Assembly: GCA_027886175.1 (NCBI GenBank)
Contig: JAJNNQ010000013.1
Span: 4,421,501-4,485,500, forward strand
DNA: 64,000 nt
Direction of reading: 5' to 3'
Source: Phylloscopus collybita
Lineage: Eukaryota > Chordata > Aves > Passeriformes > Phylloscopidae
The stretch's first letter is position 1; every line of letters starts with the position of its first letter. Of the stretch, positions 25,301 to 37,835 are shown one piece after another. Under the pieces are notes generated by a model. The model saw nothing but the letters and a program-made list of their open reading frames with translations. It was not told where the DNA came from and ran no database searches. A program made the translations under genes and the position numbers.

Positions 25301-27549
25301 AGCTTTCTATAGATGAAGCAGTCTGGAAAAGGGCCATGTTTAGGTGGTGAAAACTTCATTTTAGATAAGAGTTTTGACCAGAACTGTCCTGCTTACCTAC
25401 TCCTGCACTTGGGTTTTGAATTCTTTTTTCTAATATAAGTATGTGGGCAGTTTTTGTCTTTCTTTTCTTGGTTGGTTTCATTTTTTTTTTCCTCTTCCTC
25501 ACAAGAATTACAAATGTGCTTTTATGTCCCCAAGGAATATAACAACATCTAAATGGGACAATCACAAAAGTGGCCTACAGCGTTGTATTTCAATTTTGCA
25601 GAACAAGAAAAGGAATAAGGATCTAGATGGGATCTCTACTTTCATATATTTCAGGATGTTACCCAGGACTGGTTGCTGCCAGGTGGTTATTGTTGCCCAC
25701 TGGATCTGTTGGTGAGCTGTACAGTCAAAAGCCCCCAGCTGCATGAGGCTGAATTAGTCTAGACTGTAGTTGCAGAGAAGGGGACCTGACCTGTCTCCTC
25801 ACTGTTTTCTCGGCTTCTAACATTGGCTGTAACTTCCTCTGGATGTTGTGGGTTTCAGTCTGCTTTCAGTTTTAGTGGTTACATTGGTTTGTTACAAAGC
25901 TCTTCTCCTAGTTAGGCTGAGTGAATTTGCAAGCTGTATGTGATAGGAGAATCTAATGTCTTTTAATTTGTACTCCCTTAAATCTGTGTGGTCATATGTG
26001 CCTTTTTATTTTCACTTACATAAGTGAACAACTGAGTGAAAATAACCCTGCAATTTTCTGGTCTTCTGACACATTAGAGTAAAAAGGTTTGGCTTTTCTG
26101 ACACAAAAGGCATGTAGTCACATTTTTGCAGAATCTCCTCTTTTGGACTGTGAATTAGATATGATTTAAACTCCAAATTCCCTGATGTAGCCTTACTATA
26201 ATTAAGATATTGAGAATTTTTCTTTTCAATTAAAGTTCTTTGTTTTCTTTTCTATTTCTTTATGTAGCAGAAGAATTTAGATCTACACATTGTTTGCAGA
26301 ATGCAAACAAATAATAAAAAATAAAGACAATCTTCTAAGATTAATATAGAGATGGACAGTATACATAAGTATATAAGGCATATATACAAATAGATTTTTA
26401 AGTGTTTTTCCCAGATGAAATTTTGCAACTGCCAAAGAGAAAATGAAAATTGATGATAGGTGAAAAAATGTTATGATATACTTCTATGCATTAAAACCTT
26501 CATTTTGTGCCAGGAGAAATGAGTGTATCTGGTTTATACTTGGTGGGTACAAAGCTGAAGTGAGATTTGTACCTTAACTCACTCATATATCTATGGAATT
26601 TTCAGTTGTTTTCTGTACTGCATTTTTCTTTTTTGGTTTTCATTTGGCAAATCACTCCATTCTCTACAGAGATCCCTAATTAAAGTAAACATGTAACATT
26701 TTAAGTCAGAGTGAGACTGGAATGTGCCTGATTAAGGAGAGAGTGGATTTGTATTTTGTGCTTGCAATGTAATTTTTTTAAAAAAATTCTATATGTGTTG
26801 AATAGCTACGTATAGTGTGAGACCTTTTCCATAGGGTGTCCAGCCTCCTCTGTGAGATGACGCCAGGGCCAGCACTCCCTTTGGGAGAAGATCTGTTCCC
26901 TTAGGCCCAGAAGGTAAAAGGCCCAGTGCCTGTGCATAAGAGGCACTGGGCAGTGAAAAGCTCTGTAATTCCTGCTAATCCAGTAACAGAGTGAAACCAC
27001 ACAAAGGGCAGTCACTGCCCTGTCCTGGACTGCTGTGACAGTGTGGTACAACCATTTGTAAGGAGAATCAGCTTACACCAGAGAACTACAGCGTCCTGAG
27101 GCTCACAAATTTCACATTGCTCTAGGAACTAGCATTCTCACCTTGCCCCTTAACTCTCAGCACAGATGAAGGTGTGAAAGCACATTTGCTTAGACCAGAG
27201 AGGCCCCTTGCCAAAGGAAGTTTTCTGCAGTTTTACAGTGCATACAGTTTGTGCTTGTGATAATGCTGCAAGAGTAACTTGTTTATGAGTTATGTGTCTT
27301 CGTAGAACATCACTGGTTTCAGAAAGGATTTTTTTTCTTCTTGTGGCAGAATTCAGGTGGAAATTACAGTTGTGTGGTGTTGATAAATAGCACTTGTCTT
27401 CCTGCACAACACCACTCTATAATGATATTTGTCAGATACTACTTTGTGAATTTGTTGTGGTTGTGCACTAACGATATTAAGCATTCTAGTTTTGAGGAGT
27501 TTTGTATTGTGGTTGACTGTACTTCAGAGATCTTCTCCTCATCCTTCTA
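22389..27549. other. Unique AT-rich DNA, no gene recognised
   Basis: No gene is recognised. A perfect 9-bp inverted repeat with a 3-base loop (CTCTCATTT / AAATGAGAG) lies at 23988-24008. The words TTCTTCATCTATAAAATG near 25112-25130 resemble a MIR tail. Otherwise nothing stands out. Confidence 0.5.
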
Positions 27550-27900
27550 GGTAGTGGTGGAGTCATGCTAGCAGCCATCATGGAATGGAGTAACAAACAT
27601 GGAATGACAAAGTCACTGACATCTTGGTCACATCTGACACAAAACCACTCCAACTCTTGCCCCCTGACTTACAACTTACCATATTGCTTTGTAGACTTGC
27701 TATTGGCAGACCAAGATGAAACTATCTCCTAGAGAAGTATTTAATCTCTTAGCAGTGTATTTAAGTGACTATCCTTCATTTTCTACAAGGTGAGGAGAGC
27801 TCCCATGACAGCATAGTTTCAGTGGAAACTCAGAGCCCTTGCCACTTTGCTACACTGTGTCAATAAAGTGCTTTTGAGGCTACTATGGTTTCTCATTCTT
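27550..27900 (+). mobile_element. Possible old solo LTR or retroposed 3' end (weak)
   Basis: Two TATTTAA words (near 27738 and 27758) are followed about 100 bp later by a canonical AATAAA at 27862-27867. A GTGCTTTTGAGG stretch comes next. TATA, then about 100 bp, then a polyadenylation signal is the layout of a retroviral LTR. I cannot see target-site duplications or defined TG/CA ends. It could equally be a chance signal. Confidence 0.28.
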
Positions 27901-29244
27901 GAATTGCTCTACACATTTATAGCACTATGTGTAAAACTAATCCTTAGTCTAGTAATATTACCTTGTAATTAAAGTAAATATATAATTGAAAAACAGCCTC
28001 AACAGAGAGGATTACCTTCAAAAGAGTTTTTCCACACCACCGGAAAAAACCCAAGTTCATTTTCAATTAAAAGAAAGAGGTTGCCTGTGAACTTTTAAGT
28101 CGTTTCCTCAAGTTTAGAATGTAATTAAAGCTTGTAATTGCTTTTTGGGCTAGCAGAATATTTCACTAGTTGAAACAGAAAGCCCTAGATAAATAACTGT
28201 AGTGAATGTGCGTTATGTTATCCAGCCATACCAAACCCCAGTGCTGTGCCCAGTGTCCCAGCTGTGTCAGGGAAAGGAGTCAGGGTGAAGTCCAGTGGCT
28301 GCAGCTCAGCTGGTCCTGGTTGCCCTGCTTTAATGACATCAGCATGGCTCTCCTTACACTTCCCTCCTGGTGAGGGCCAGGTAGGAGCGTGTGATGGGTG
28401 AGGAAAGCTGTGCTCAGGCTGCTCCTGCCTGGGGATGCTGTCAGGATGTGGTACAAGGAAGTCCATGGCCTCCCCTGGGAACTGCAGTGCCCTCCTATGT
28501 CCTCCGGTCTAGATATAGAGTTTGAATTTCCTTTTCCATATAGTACAGAGTATGAACTCCAAAGGACTGAAACAGCAGAAGGTAATTTAAATATTAAATA
28601 ATTTTTGTTTAGTTATAGCCAAAAGCAAAAGAAAGTATGCAGTTACAGTGTGCAACACATTTCCTAATGCCTTGGGAAATGGGCTGATAATTCTTCTCCC
28701 TTGGAGAAATAATACTGTGTGTATTCTACTTTTAAATTCCTTTTACTGAATGGTTTAGCCAATCATTTGTGTGGCCTTAATTCTACATAGCAGAGTATAT
28801 CACAGAGCAGATATATTAGGTCCAGAAAGTTCCAGAAAGAGAACCATGATTTAGTGTGGTTCTGCAGCAGAAGTACAAAACCTGAGTTCTGGCAAACATT
28901 ACTGTGAGTATTTAGAAAGCTCCAACATGGTGACCCCAAAGTTTGCATTAAAATTGCAGGGCATGTTCCCACCTGACAATAACTTCATGCTGGGCAGTGG
29001 CAGCGCTGCTCAGGAGAGCTGGCTGACTTTGGTGTGGAACTGTCAGACTCCACAGCTTGTCCCTCAGCTGCAGTCTGGAGCCAAACAGGGATGTTCCTGG
29101 CATACTTCAGAGCATGATGGTCATACATCCAAGGGACTTCATGCCTCATAGTCACAACTGGGCCTTCCCTGAGACAGAAGATTTTGTTCCCTTTTGTCCT
29201 TTTTACCATTACTTTGTTGAAGCTCCAAGTAAATCATACAGCTT
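27901..29244. other. Unique DNA, no gene recognised
   Basis: No gene is visible. A moderately GC-rich patch at about 28210-28500 has short open frames on both strands but no recognisable protein. Confidence 0.5.
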
Positions 29245-29335
29245 GCTGTAGAGCTTGTGGCTGAGTCTGGAACTGAACCAGCATCTTTGTGTCCCAGCCT
29301 ATTGTCCTAGTCACTCTCCTTCTTCAGAGTCTGAC
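29245..29335 (+). repeat. Possible ancient MIR-like SINE fragment
   Basis: The run GAGCTTGTGGCTGAGTCTGG, AACTGAACCAGCATC, TGTCCCAGCCTATTGTCC and TAGTCACTCTCC follows the order of the middle of old amniote SINEs ('agtggcagagctggg..., aacccaggagtc..., ccagcccattgctc..., accactagac'). It is decayed and was recognised by eye only. Confidence 0.35.
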
Positions 29336-31047
29336 TCAGCACTCCTCAAACATCTCAATTTCCATTTCTCCACTTCTTTTCTGATTTTGTGTTTTCCCCC
29401 CAAGCAAATTTCTGGCTCCATTTCTATTTTTTCTTCTTGCCATTCTTCGTTATTTAATCTTTAAATACTCAGAAAACTCAATGAATGGCAATACAGCTTT
29501 GTGGGAAAAATTGTTACATTTGGATAATGTGACCTAATCTCATTGCTTATTGTGTTAGAGATGATTTATTCTGTTTTATCAGTTTGTGAATAAGTTACCC
29601 TTTTCCAAATACTAGGACGCCTTTTTTTTTCATTAGCTCACAACTGATCCTGTAAGTTCAAAACTATTTTTTTTCCATTTCTTCAAATTAGGCTCCTTTC
29701 CAGGGGGAAAAAGGGGATACTGAGTTCTCTCTGGGTAAATTTATAGAATTTGCCAGTGTGCAGCAAGTTTGGGCTGGAAAAAATGTGGAAATGATAAAAT
29801 GTCATCCAAGATAGAAAAGAAATGAAGGGATTCCTTTTAAGCACAGTCATAAGAAACAAAACTAATCTTTAAAGATGTACTACCCCCTACAATTTTGGGG
29901 GAGGTCACTATAACAAAAACTAGCAAGCTCCAGTTGTAAACTATTGATGAGACCGACGTTAAAAGGAGAGTTTGTTTTGGAGGATGATTTCATGCTCGAA
30001 GGCATTACTCTCAAAAGCACACAAAGTTACTAGTAAGAGGAAATATAACACCTCACTTGACATCATTGCATTGTTTCATGAACTGTGCTTTTGTTTCATC
30101 TCAGTGCTAGTCTGGGAATATCTCTTCTTTGCAGGTTAAAATTATAACGTGTTGGCATTTAGCTGGCATCTTATTGTTTTCTTTAGTTTAAAGCCATGGT
30201 CAGACCAATTTGCTTTGGAGTAATAATTTGGTTTAGTGATACCAGCACTAGTATCCTTCATAAATGTATGAGCAACTTCTATGCTGTGTAGGTATCTTTC
30301 AGTTTGGTGAGAATTGGCTCAGTTCATTTTCCTATTTAATCCCATTCAAATAAAACTACAGAGTCATATATATGGTTCTGTATATACATTATGGATGGGA
30401 GAGAGAAGGATAGGCCTAACCTCTCTTTTCTGTAGTCTGTTTTATGGACAACATGCTGGGTTTATTGCAGTGAAAACAGTGTTCTATTTCTTCCTCGTCT
30501 TTCACCTCCTTTTTCTCTTCATGCAAACTGGATGTAAGAAATAAACTTTTTTGTTTGTCATTTTCCTGGTAATCTTTTCCTGTCTGTCTTTGATGGGAAG
30601 CTGCAATGTTATTGCTTGCCAGCAACAGTCAAATCTTAATGAGGTATTTGGGAAGTCCCAATGGAGAACCTGCCACATGTAGAGAAAATATAGAATAGAT
30701 GCAGGAAATACCCAGGCCAATGCTTTGTTTTATGGATTGTCCTGTCACACATGACACAGAACTGTTCATGTGGTCATTTGTAAGACTGCTCTTGATGGAT
30801 ATCCTTCAATAGTAAATTTCTCATAGGAAACTAAGTGGTTGGTTTCATCCAGGCTTTTGAAAAGAGCAGCCCTGTCTTCTGAGAAAATTCATGTCCATTT
30901 TAGAGATTTATGCCTAGTTCTAAACTTAGTTGATCATAGGTTAATTTCTGTTTCTACAGTTTTTTGGTAACCTTTGGTTTCTGAAGACCCTGCTTTTGAA
31001 GCCTGTCAGAGTTTGGGTAGGGAAGGATCTGAAGCTGAAGCTTCCCT

Positions 31048-31049
<2 letters not shown>
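29336..31049. other. Unique AT-rich DNA, no gene recognised
   Basis: No coding exon, RNA gene or mobile element is recognisable. Several pyrimidine-rich runs are present. Confidence 0.5.

Positions 31050-31094
<45 letters not shown>
31050..31094. repeat. Poly(T) tract, 45 bp
   Basis: The longest homopolymer in the window: 45 consecutive T on the plus strand, between TTCCCTCC and GGTCAAGG. No element body is visible beside it. A run this long is unstable in replication and hard to sequence, so its exact length is unreliable. Confidence 0.93.
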
Positions 31095-31095
<1 letters not shown>

Positions 31096-34000
31096 GTCAA
31101 GGTGCTTTTCCTACTGGCAATTTCTGGACTTTGACAGTGACTGAGCTTTCAGCAAGCTGCTGCATGTTTGCACCATCGAAGACCTAAAACTGAAGCTAAC
31201 TTATGCAGCTGTAGGGCTTTAGACAGTCTGAAGGGTGACTTGCTTTCTATATCAGGGTTATGCTCACACTCCTCTCTGGCAAACTCCGAAGGTAAACGCC
31301 CAAAGGGGGGAAGGCAGTGGCTGGGGGGTGAGCTGTAAATACAGCAGTCTGTGAATCAAACCACTCTCCCTCTCCCACCCTTTCTAGAAATCTATCAAGC
31401 TGGCAGGCTGCCCTGCTTGAAATAAATGTGGAAAATATTATGTAACTTTGCCCTGTGAGCTGCGCTGACAGTGTAGGCACTAGCCAGGTTTTAGTTACAC
31501 TATCTGTTGTGGCTATTTTTGGTGACCAAAGGCATCTCTCTTTAAATTTATGTCTGTATTTCCTCTGCCCCCACCCTCGCATTTATGATTTTTTTTTTTC
31601 TTTTCCATTGGCAACAGAATGCAACTCAGCTTCTGCAAACAGAAAAACAACTTCAGTTAAAGCTGTTTAAGGGCTATTCCTTTTTAAAAAATAATACACC
31701 CCCCCAATAACAACAAAAAGCAGACAAAAAACCCTAACAAACTGCTGGGGGAGGGATTTATCGCCTCTGACCGTAGGCAAGCACTGAAACAGTCAGTCTC
31801 AGATCCCCTCCCCTAGAGTTATACGCTGTGTCAATACCTCCCTCTGCCGAAAGCTCTACATTCTTCCTCTCTTGCTTGGCTACATTTTGCTGTGGCAGGA
31901 CTTGCATGGACCAGAGGGAATCTGTGATACATAATAGAGCAGCCTGCTTGCTGCAACACAGCTGCCCTACCGAGAGTATACCCTCTGGGGAGTGCACAAA
32001 CTTAAACTGTTTGTCCCTCCCCAGTGTGACTGTTTGCAGACTAAAATCTGAGATTAGGAAAAGATGATAATTTGGAGTCAGATGACTTTTAAAAATACTC
32101 TTTCGGGAGCCCCTGTGATGGGATTCAGTCATTGTCAAGGGACGTTCTGTTTAAAGACAATTCTATATGTGTGCCTTACAAATTAATTTCCTTCAGTTTT
32201 AGTCACTTAACGAGTTTTTGTTCTAGAAATAGTAAAATTACCGTGTGGTTTGTGATCCATTGTGCTGCATAAACTACCATGTAAGACTTTAAGTGTTGTG
32301 TTACTCAAACAGATTGAATTATCTTAATGATTGGAAAATCTATGAATCATCTCAACTACAACTGGTGTGGTTATTAGGGAGCTCAGTTTTTCAGAGGCTG
32401 TGGGATTAGGGACCCAAGCCAGTCATTTCTCATCTCAGATCATTATAGTATAAAGATTTTAAAGTGACCAACACATTTTATTTGTGTCTGTTTCAGGTAC
32501 CCCAAACTGACATGCTAAAAAGTGTAGTGATTTTGTCAGAGGTGAATGATTGAACTTAGTGGAGAATCGAGCAACTTCCAGATGTCTCAAGTTAGGCTCC
32601 TAATTTTAGTAGAGGACTAGAAGCAAAAGACCCTAATTCAAACCCAGTATTTATGTTTATCACTCCATTGGAACTTTTGGAGTGTCTGCCTGTGTTATGG
32701 GAAAGGCTAATGCACTGCAAAGCCACAGCTGAGCTACAGCAGTTCACAGCTCTTTTTAGTTAATAATTTTTAATATTTTCTCATTCTGTTCAATTGCTTC
32801 AGATCAGAGTTTTCCCTCTATTTGATGGCAGATGGCAAACAATCATTTTACATCAACTTCGTTCTAGAAGAAGTACAAATTGGATTGCTTCTATTAACTT
32901 TTTCAACTGAATTTTTACTGTGTTCAGGGAAGTTTGGTAACATTGGAGGTGAGAAGAGTAATAAGGAAAAAACATCAATTCTGTGTACAGAAAATTGTTC
33001 TGGTTGGATGGGGTTCAAAAAAAGCACACAAGGCAGAGCAAGGATAGAAAGCAGACAGGAGGGTGCAGGAAGGAGCACAGCTGTAGGGAATAAAAACACT
33101 CAGGGGAAGGTCATATAAGGAGGAGAAGATATCATCATCATGTGGTGAAGTTTTCAGGAAGGTGCTATTGTATGCAGGCTTGCAAGGAGAATTGACCTTA
33201 AAAAGGAAGAAATAAAGGATTACTTGCTACAAAAATGATGGTAGGAATTAGGTTTTGAAGGAGGAGAGGAGGGTTTGATTTAGAGTGTTGTGAGATTGAG
33301 GTCTTATGGTTCTCTGGAAGATGGTTTTCCTTTCTAGGAGAAGAAGGCTTGGTCATGGAAGCATGGCTTAAGGGAGGGCACCCTGTAGAGAAACAGAAGT
33401 GTCAAAGATACCTGTATGATTCATTAAACTTTTTTTTTTTTTTTAATGGAGGTTTGCTCATTCTTAATTATGGTCCAAAATATTCTTTTTTTGAGTCATA
33501 CATTGGATATTTATAACTGGTAGGAAAATGCTAACAAAGTTATTTGGTTTATAGAAGGAAAGACTTGTCCTGCATTTGTTCTTGACATTTTTTCAAAATT
33601 ACATGATCTGATAGTAAGATTTTATTTGTATGTTAAGCCGCTCATACACAGGTTTTATAAAATGCTGGCTGTGACTTCCTGAGACAAACCTGAGAAGTGG
33701 AGATGCAAAATTACTTAAATGGATATGGAAAAAGGGATCCTAACTGTTTTTTCTGAACTTCACTGGCATATTGGATATGCCAAGGTTTCTAGCATTGGGC
33801 TGGATGTTATTACTGCTAAAGAAAAAGGCATGATTTTTTGCCTCTAACTTTTTTTTCCCCCCAGGCTGTGGTGCACAAGGACGATTTAGAGAGAGACATA
33901 AAGAGAGACAGAACTTTTCAGTAATTAACATATAAGCATTGCTGCACTTTGTGTTAGCTTATTTTCTGTGAGAGTTTTAGATGGCTGTGATTAAGGTACA

Positions 34001-34804
34001 AGGTACCAAATCACTGTGCTTTTGCATTTACTGAGATACTCCGAGCACTCAACTGAATGTCTCCTCTAAATAGAGCTAGATTTAGATGGGGGAGGACAGG
34101 CTACAGAATGTGCATCCTGGCTGTAAGAGGGCAGCCAGAAATGCATCTGCAATGCTGTGAGTATGTAGTTTGGAGTCAGCTGAGTGACAAAGTCTAAAGC
34201 AGTGACTCAGTGAGAATCTTCTGCTGGCTTTGGTTCTCAGGTGCTGGGTTCAGTTCTGTGAGCTCTGTAAGCTTTCCCACAATCCACAAGACTCTTAAGG
34301 GATCTTGGTGGAAGACAGATGAAATGAGGATATTAAAAGCCCTGTACTTATAGCACAACTTCACTCAATTATCACTCTTCCAGACAACAAGGTAAAAATT
34401 TATGTAGGGTTTTTTGCTCGACAGAGTGGCCATACAACAGGATGCTCCTAATGAAGCTACAGTTTTAGTATCAAAAATGTCTGGACTAGCTGGGCCTACA
34501 ATGCAAGAAACACGTGAATCTCTAGGATATCTAGAGTAACTTGGTAGGGGCACACTTCTCTTGCAAAAGCAGTGCCACGTGTTTATACTGCTTAGTTTGG
34601 AAAGTAAAACAAGAGACTCTGGGAGATGGAATGTGTATGAGAAGGGCTCATTATCAGTTATGCTAAATACTCAATGAAACCTGAGGCCACACAAATCTCA
34701 ACTGGTTTCAAGTTTTCTTGGAGTCGAAACTCAGATCAGGTTCCTCGAGAGTTCAAGAATTTCTAAGCAAAACTAGACCTGCTGAATGCATAGAACTTGA
34801 ATAG
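31095..34804. other. Unique DNA, no gene recognised
   Basis: No exon is recognised. The patch 31240-32150 has a somewhat higher GC and CpG content and could be a conserved element, but nothing names it. An A/C-dominated tract lies at 31685-31742. The words at 32610-32650 (ending AATTCAAACCCAG) look like a worn MIR segment. Confidence 0.45.
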
Positions 34805-34945
34805 CAGCTTTACACTACGTGCTCAAAGCACTTGCTATAAATGAATAACTTTTCACAGCACTAATGTGAGAGACGTTTGATTATCTCCTCTTACAATTCA
34901 GTCCATAGGCAAAAAAAGAAGCAGATTTGTTAAGGATTTTAGTAT
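34805..34945. repeat. Probable ancient L2/MIR-type repeat fragment
   Basis: The series ACGTGCTCAAAGCACTTGC, TATAAATGAATAACTTTTCA, CAGCACTAATGTGAGAG and GATTATCTCCTCTTACAATT follows a standard block of old amniote repeats: 'tgtgccaagcactttac... taattcacaacactctgtgag... attatccccattttacag'. The order and spacing are right and the divergence is high, as expected of a very old insertion. Confidence 0.5.
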
Positions 34946-35933
34946 GGAGTGATGCATTTAAACGCTCTGTTGTGTAACTAACCTCTATAGGTAGACCATC
35001 TAGGTTCCTCTCTGGCTTTTAAGCAAGCACAAGCTTTTACAAGTATTGTACTGAACAGGTTATCCTGGCAAAGTCTGGTTGTGGTGAGAGTGAGATGATC
35101 TATCTGCAATGAAATCTTTGTGACAACAATATAGGTCCTGGTTTTGGTTTGTAAAGTGATTTTTTGCTTTAGTATACTTGATCGTTATACAGAGAGGTGA
35201 ACTATTACATGGAGCATTTGCATACAATTGAATACTTGCTCTGTAAATTCTGTGATTTTAATCCTGGTGTTCTCACTCTCCCTGAATCCAATGGCTGCAA
35301 AACCTGGTAATATGTGTAGTGTCTAGGTGTGAATATTTGGGTAAACACATTTTGATGTACATTTTCTGCTAGCTGTTCATTTTTGGCAGGAGTCCTATAG
35401 AAAAATGGGCAGCATTATCACACAGAGTAGCTCATTTGGACCTATGTGTGTCTACATGCACATGTCCTCTCCCCTGGGTCGCCAAAGGAGTTATACAATG
35501 TACACGTGCAAAACCAACAGGATGGCCCCTTCGTTAAATGACCCAACAGGAAACCAGGAGAGTTAACTCCTGTTCCTGATTCTTTGAAACTTTCTGCCTG
35601 CAGATCTGGGAAATCCACTTAGGAAAACCGAGGCACATGAAATCTATCAGTAAAACAAGAGACTGAGGTAACTTTGTGGTTGTTTTTGAATAATTTAAAC
35701 TGACAAGGGAAAATGTGGACGTGTCTTAAAAGTACTGTTAAAACTGACTTTGAAGCCTTGAAACATGTGTCCAAGGATAGAAAATACTTTAAAGATATGC
35801 TTCAGGATTATAAAAAAATTGTTGCTTTGGCTGTTTTCCAATAACAAAAGCAGATTTGGCAGTATCAAAAGGCAGATTTGTATTTTTTCTGTTAATCACT
35901 CTTGAAATGTTTGTAGAACTTTTTATCAAAACT

Positions 35934-35935
<2 letters not shown>

Positions 35936-35965
<30 letters not shown>
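35936..35965. repeat. Poly(T) tract, 30 bp
   Basis: Thirty uninterrupted T on the plus strand, with no adjacent element body recognised. Confidence 0.93.
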
Positions 35966-37025
35966 CTTGAAATGTCCCTTCTTGATATGGGGCAAAAGAA
36001 AAATGTTGCTTGTTCTCCGGCTTTCTTAATGATGTCTCAATAGCACTCCATCGAAAAAAGTCTTCCTTTCCAAAACCACCAGAGGACTGAAACTCCTCTT
36101 ATTCTTTATTCCAATTAATTATAGGGACATATTTTTACCACCTCTAAGAGCTTTAGATGCTCTGTTTTGGTTTTAGTGCCAGTGATCTACTATGGCTCTG
36201 CTGGTTTCTTGGAGGGGGTGTTCTCAATCATGAAATCCTAGGAGTGCTAGGACAAGTGAAGCCTGATGGCCCATGGTTTTGTCTTGTTAACGTGGCTTGG
36301 AAAGTTTTTGTGCACTGTGTGTTCCTAAACTTTCTCTTTCCTTTTTGTGAAGATTCCTGGGTGTCTTACAATATGTGAGGTCATTGTTGCTTTTTCATTT
36401 AAACATCTACCAAGAAATATCCCTGTTTCCTTCAGGAAAAGTTCCATGTAAGAGGAAAATACTAATGCTGAGTCACTACTGCTGGTTAGCTGTCTCTAAA
36501 ACATAAATAGGATAGTTTATTCTTTGTGTCTTTGCTCTACTTAACTGGCCACCTTAAATTTAAAATTTGGAATTCCCTAGGCCACTTTAGGCCGTGGGAA
36601 ATGTGCTTTCAAACAGATTAGGTCAATACAGAACTGCTAGATCTTTGAATTTTTTTCCTCTTCCTGGGCCACAGAGACAACATATGTTGAAGTTTCTGTA
36701 TAATTTTTGAGTAATATTCAGAAATCCAATTGCTTCTTCTAAAGGAGAAATTCAGATGCTTAATGGATGAGAGAAGCCTAATGGATGACACTAGCTACAG
36801 GATTTAAAGTCTAATTGCAACCTGATCTGCTTCTCTTCTCTAGATCTTCCTCCAGCTGAACAATCTGTCACCTTGCCAGTCCTTTAGCAAACCAGTACTT
36901 CAGGCACCTATTTTTGTGCATCAGTTCCTCTGTCACTCCAGAATTCCAGCTCTGTGTCTCCCAGCAGCGGGTTCTAGGAGGTGAAGCGGCCAGCACCTGC
37001 CTGTCCAACCAGCAGGGCGTCTGTT

Positions 37026-37046
37026 CTGTCTGTCTGTCTGTCTGTG
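37026..37046. repeat. (CTGT)n microsatellite
   Basis: About five tandem CTGT units lie inside a GC-richer patch. Confidence 0.85.
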
Positions 37047-37589
37047 TGGAAGGCGCTGGGCTGGCTTTGTGTTTATAAACTTTGATTGATAACTGCACCT
37101 GTGTGGCTGCCAAGGTCAGGCTGCCTTTGGGAGAATGTTTTATCACCACGGGCACCTGGCTTGGCCCAAGATTTAGGGACGTGGCCTGTCTTTGATGACA
37201 TGGTTCTGGCTGTCTGAAAAGACTTTGTTGCAAGACATTGGCCTGCAAAGTCTAACCAGGTGACAGCTTTGCTTTTTGATATCTGTCGGAAACTTGGAAT
37301 GAAGAAGTAAGTCTAAACTCCATCTACTGCATCAGTGAGTGATATTCATACATACTAAAACAAAATTAATTTTTCCCACTGCTTCTGAAGGCTTGGAGTT
37401 AAAGAGGTTAGAAATTTGTTGCACTGTTTGTGTTTTGTAAAGCAAGTACATATGCTGTTTTCACAGATCAGTACCTTTTGACTTGTGTGAGGAGGGAAGT
37501 CAGACCAGGTTGCTCAGGGCTTTATCCAGACAAATTGTAAAAACCTCTGTATAGAGACTGCACAGACCCTTTGGCCAACCCACTTCACT

Positions 37590-37835
37590 CTCCTTATGGG
37601 GAGGAGAGTTTCTCCTAACATCTGGTGTGAACTTCTCTTGTTTCATTTTATACCCATTGCCTCATCATTCCAACACATATCACTGTACACTACCGTGTTC
37701 CAGACCCTCAGCAACCTCACCACAGGCATTGACAAGCTTCTCAAAATCAACTCTTCTCCATACTGAGCAAGTTTGGGTTTCTCAGCCTCTCCTTGCTGAG
37801 CAACTGTCCTAGACATGGTGTCCCTCACTGGTCTA
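37590..37835 (-). mobile_element. Old CR1 LINE 3' fragment
   Basis: On the plus strand the block GAGTTTCTCCTAACATCTGG, GTGTGAACTTCTCTTG, TTTCATTTTATACCCATTGC and CTCATCATTCC matches the reverse of the CR1 3' region ('gtttctcctaacatctaatctgaacttc... cccattgcctcttgtcct'). A worn 'CTCAGCCTCTCCTTGCTGAG' section follows. The copy is more diverged than the ones at 11.1 kb and 22.1 kb and has neither its terminal repeats nor any coding part. Confidence 0.75.

Larger units (their letters stand above)
34946..37589. other. Unique DNA, no gene recognised
   Basis: No coding exon is recognisable. It includes a T30 tract (35936-35965) and a GC-richer patch at 36960-37320 with an E-box word CAGGTG and a CTGT microsatellite. 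The open frames in it match nothing I know. Confidence 0.5.

Noticed and set aside
30996..31187. Open frame encoding a long phenylalanine run
   Set aside because: It is the translation of the 45-bp poly(T) tract.
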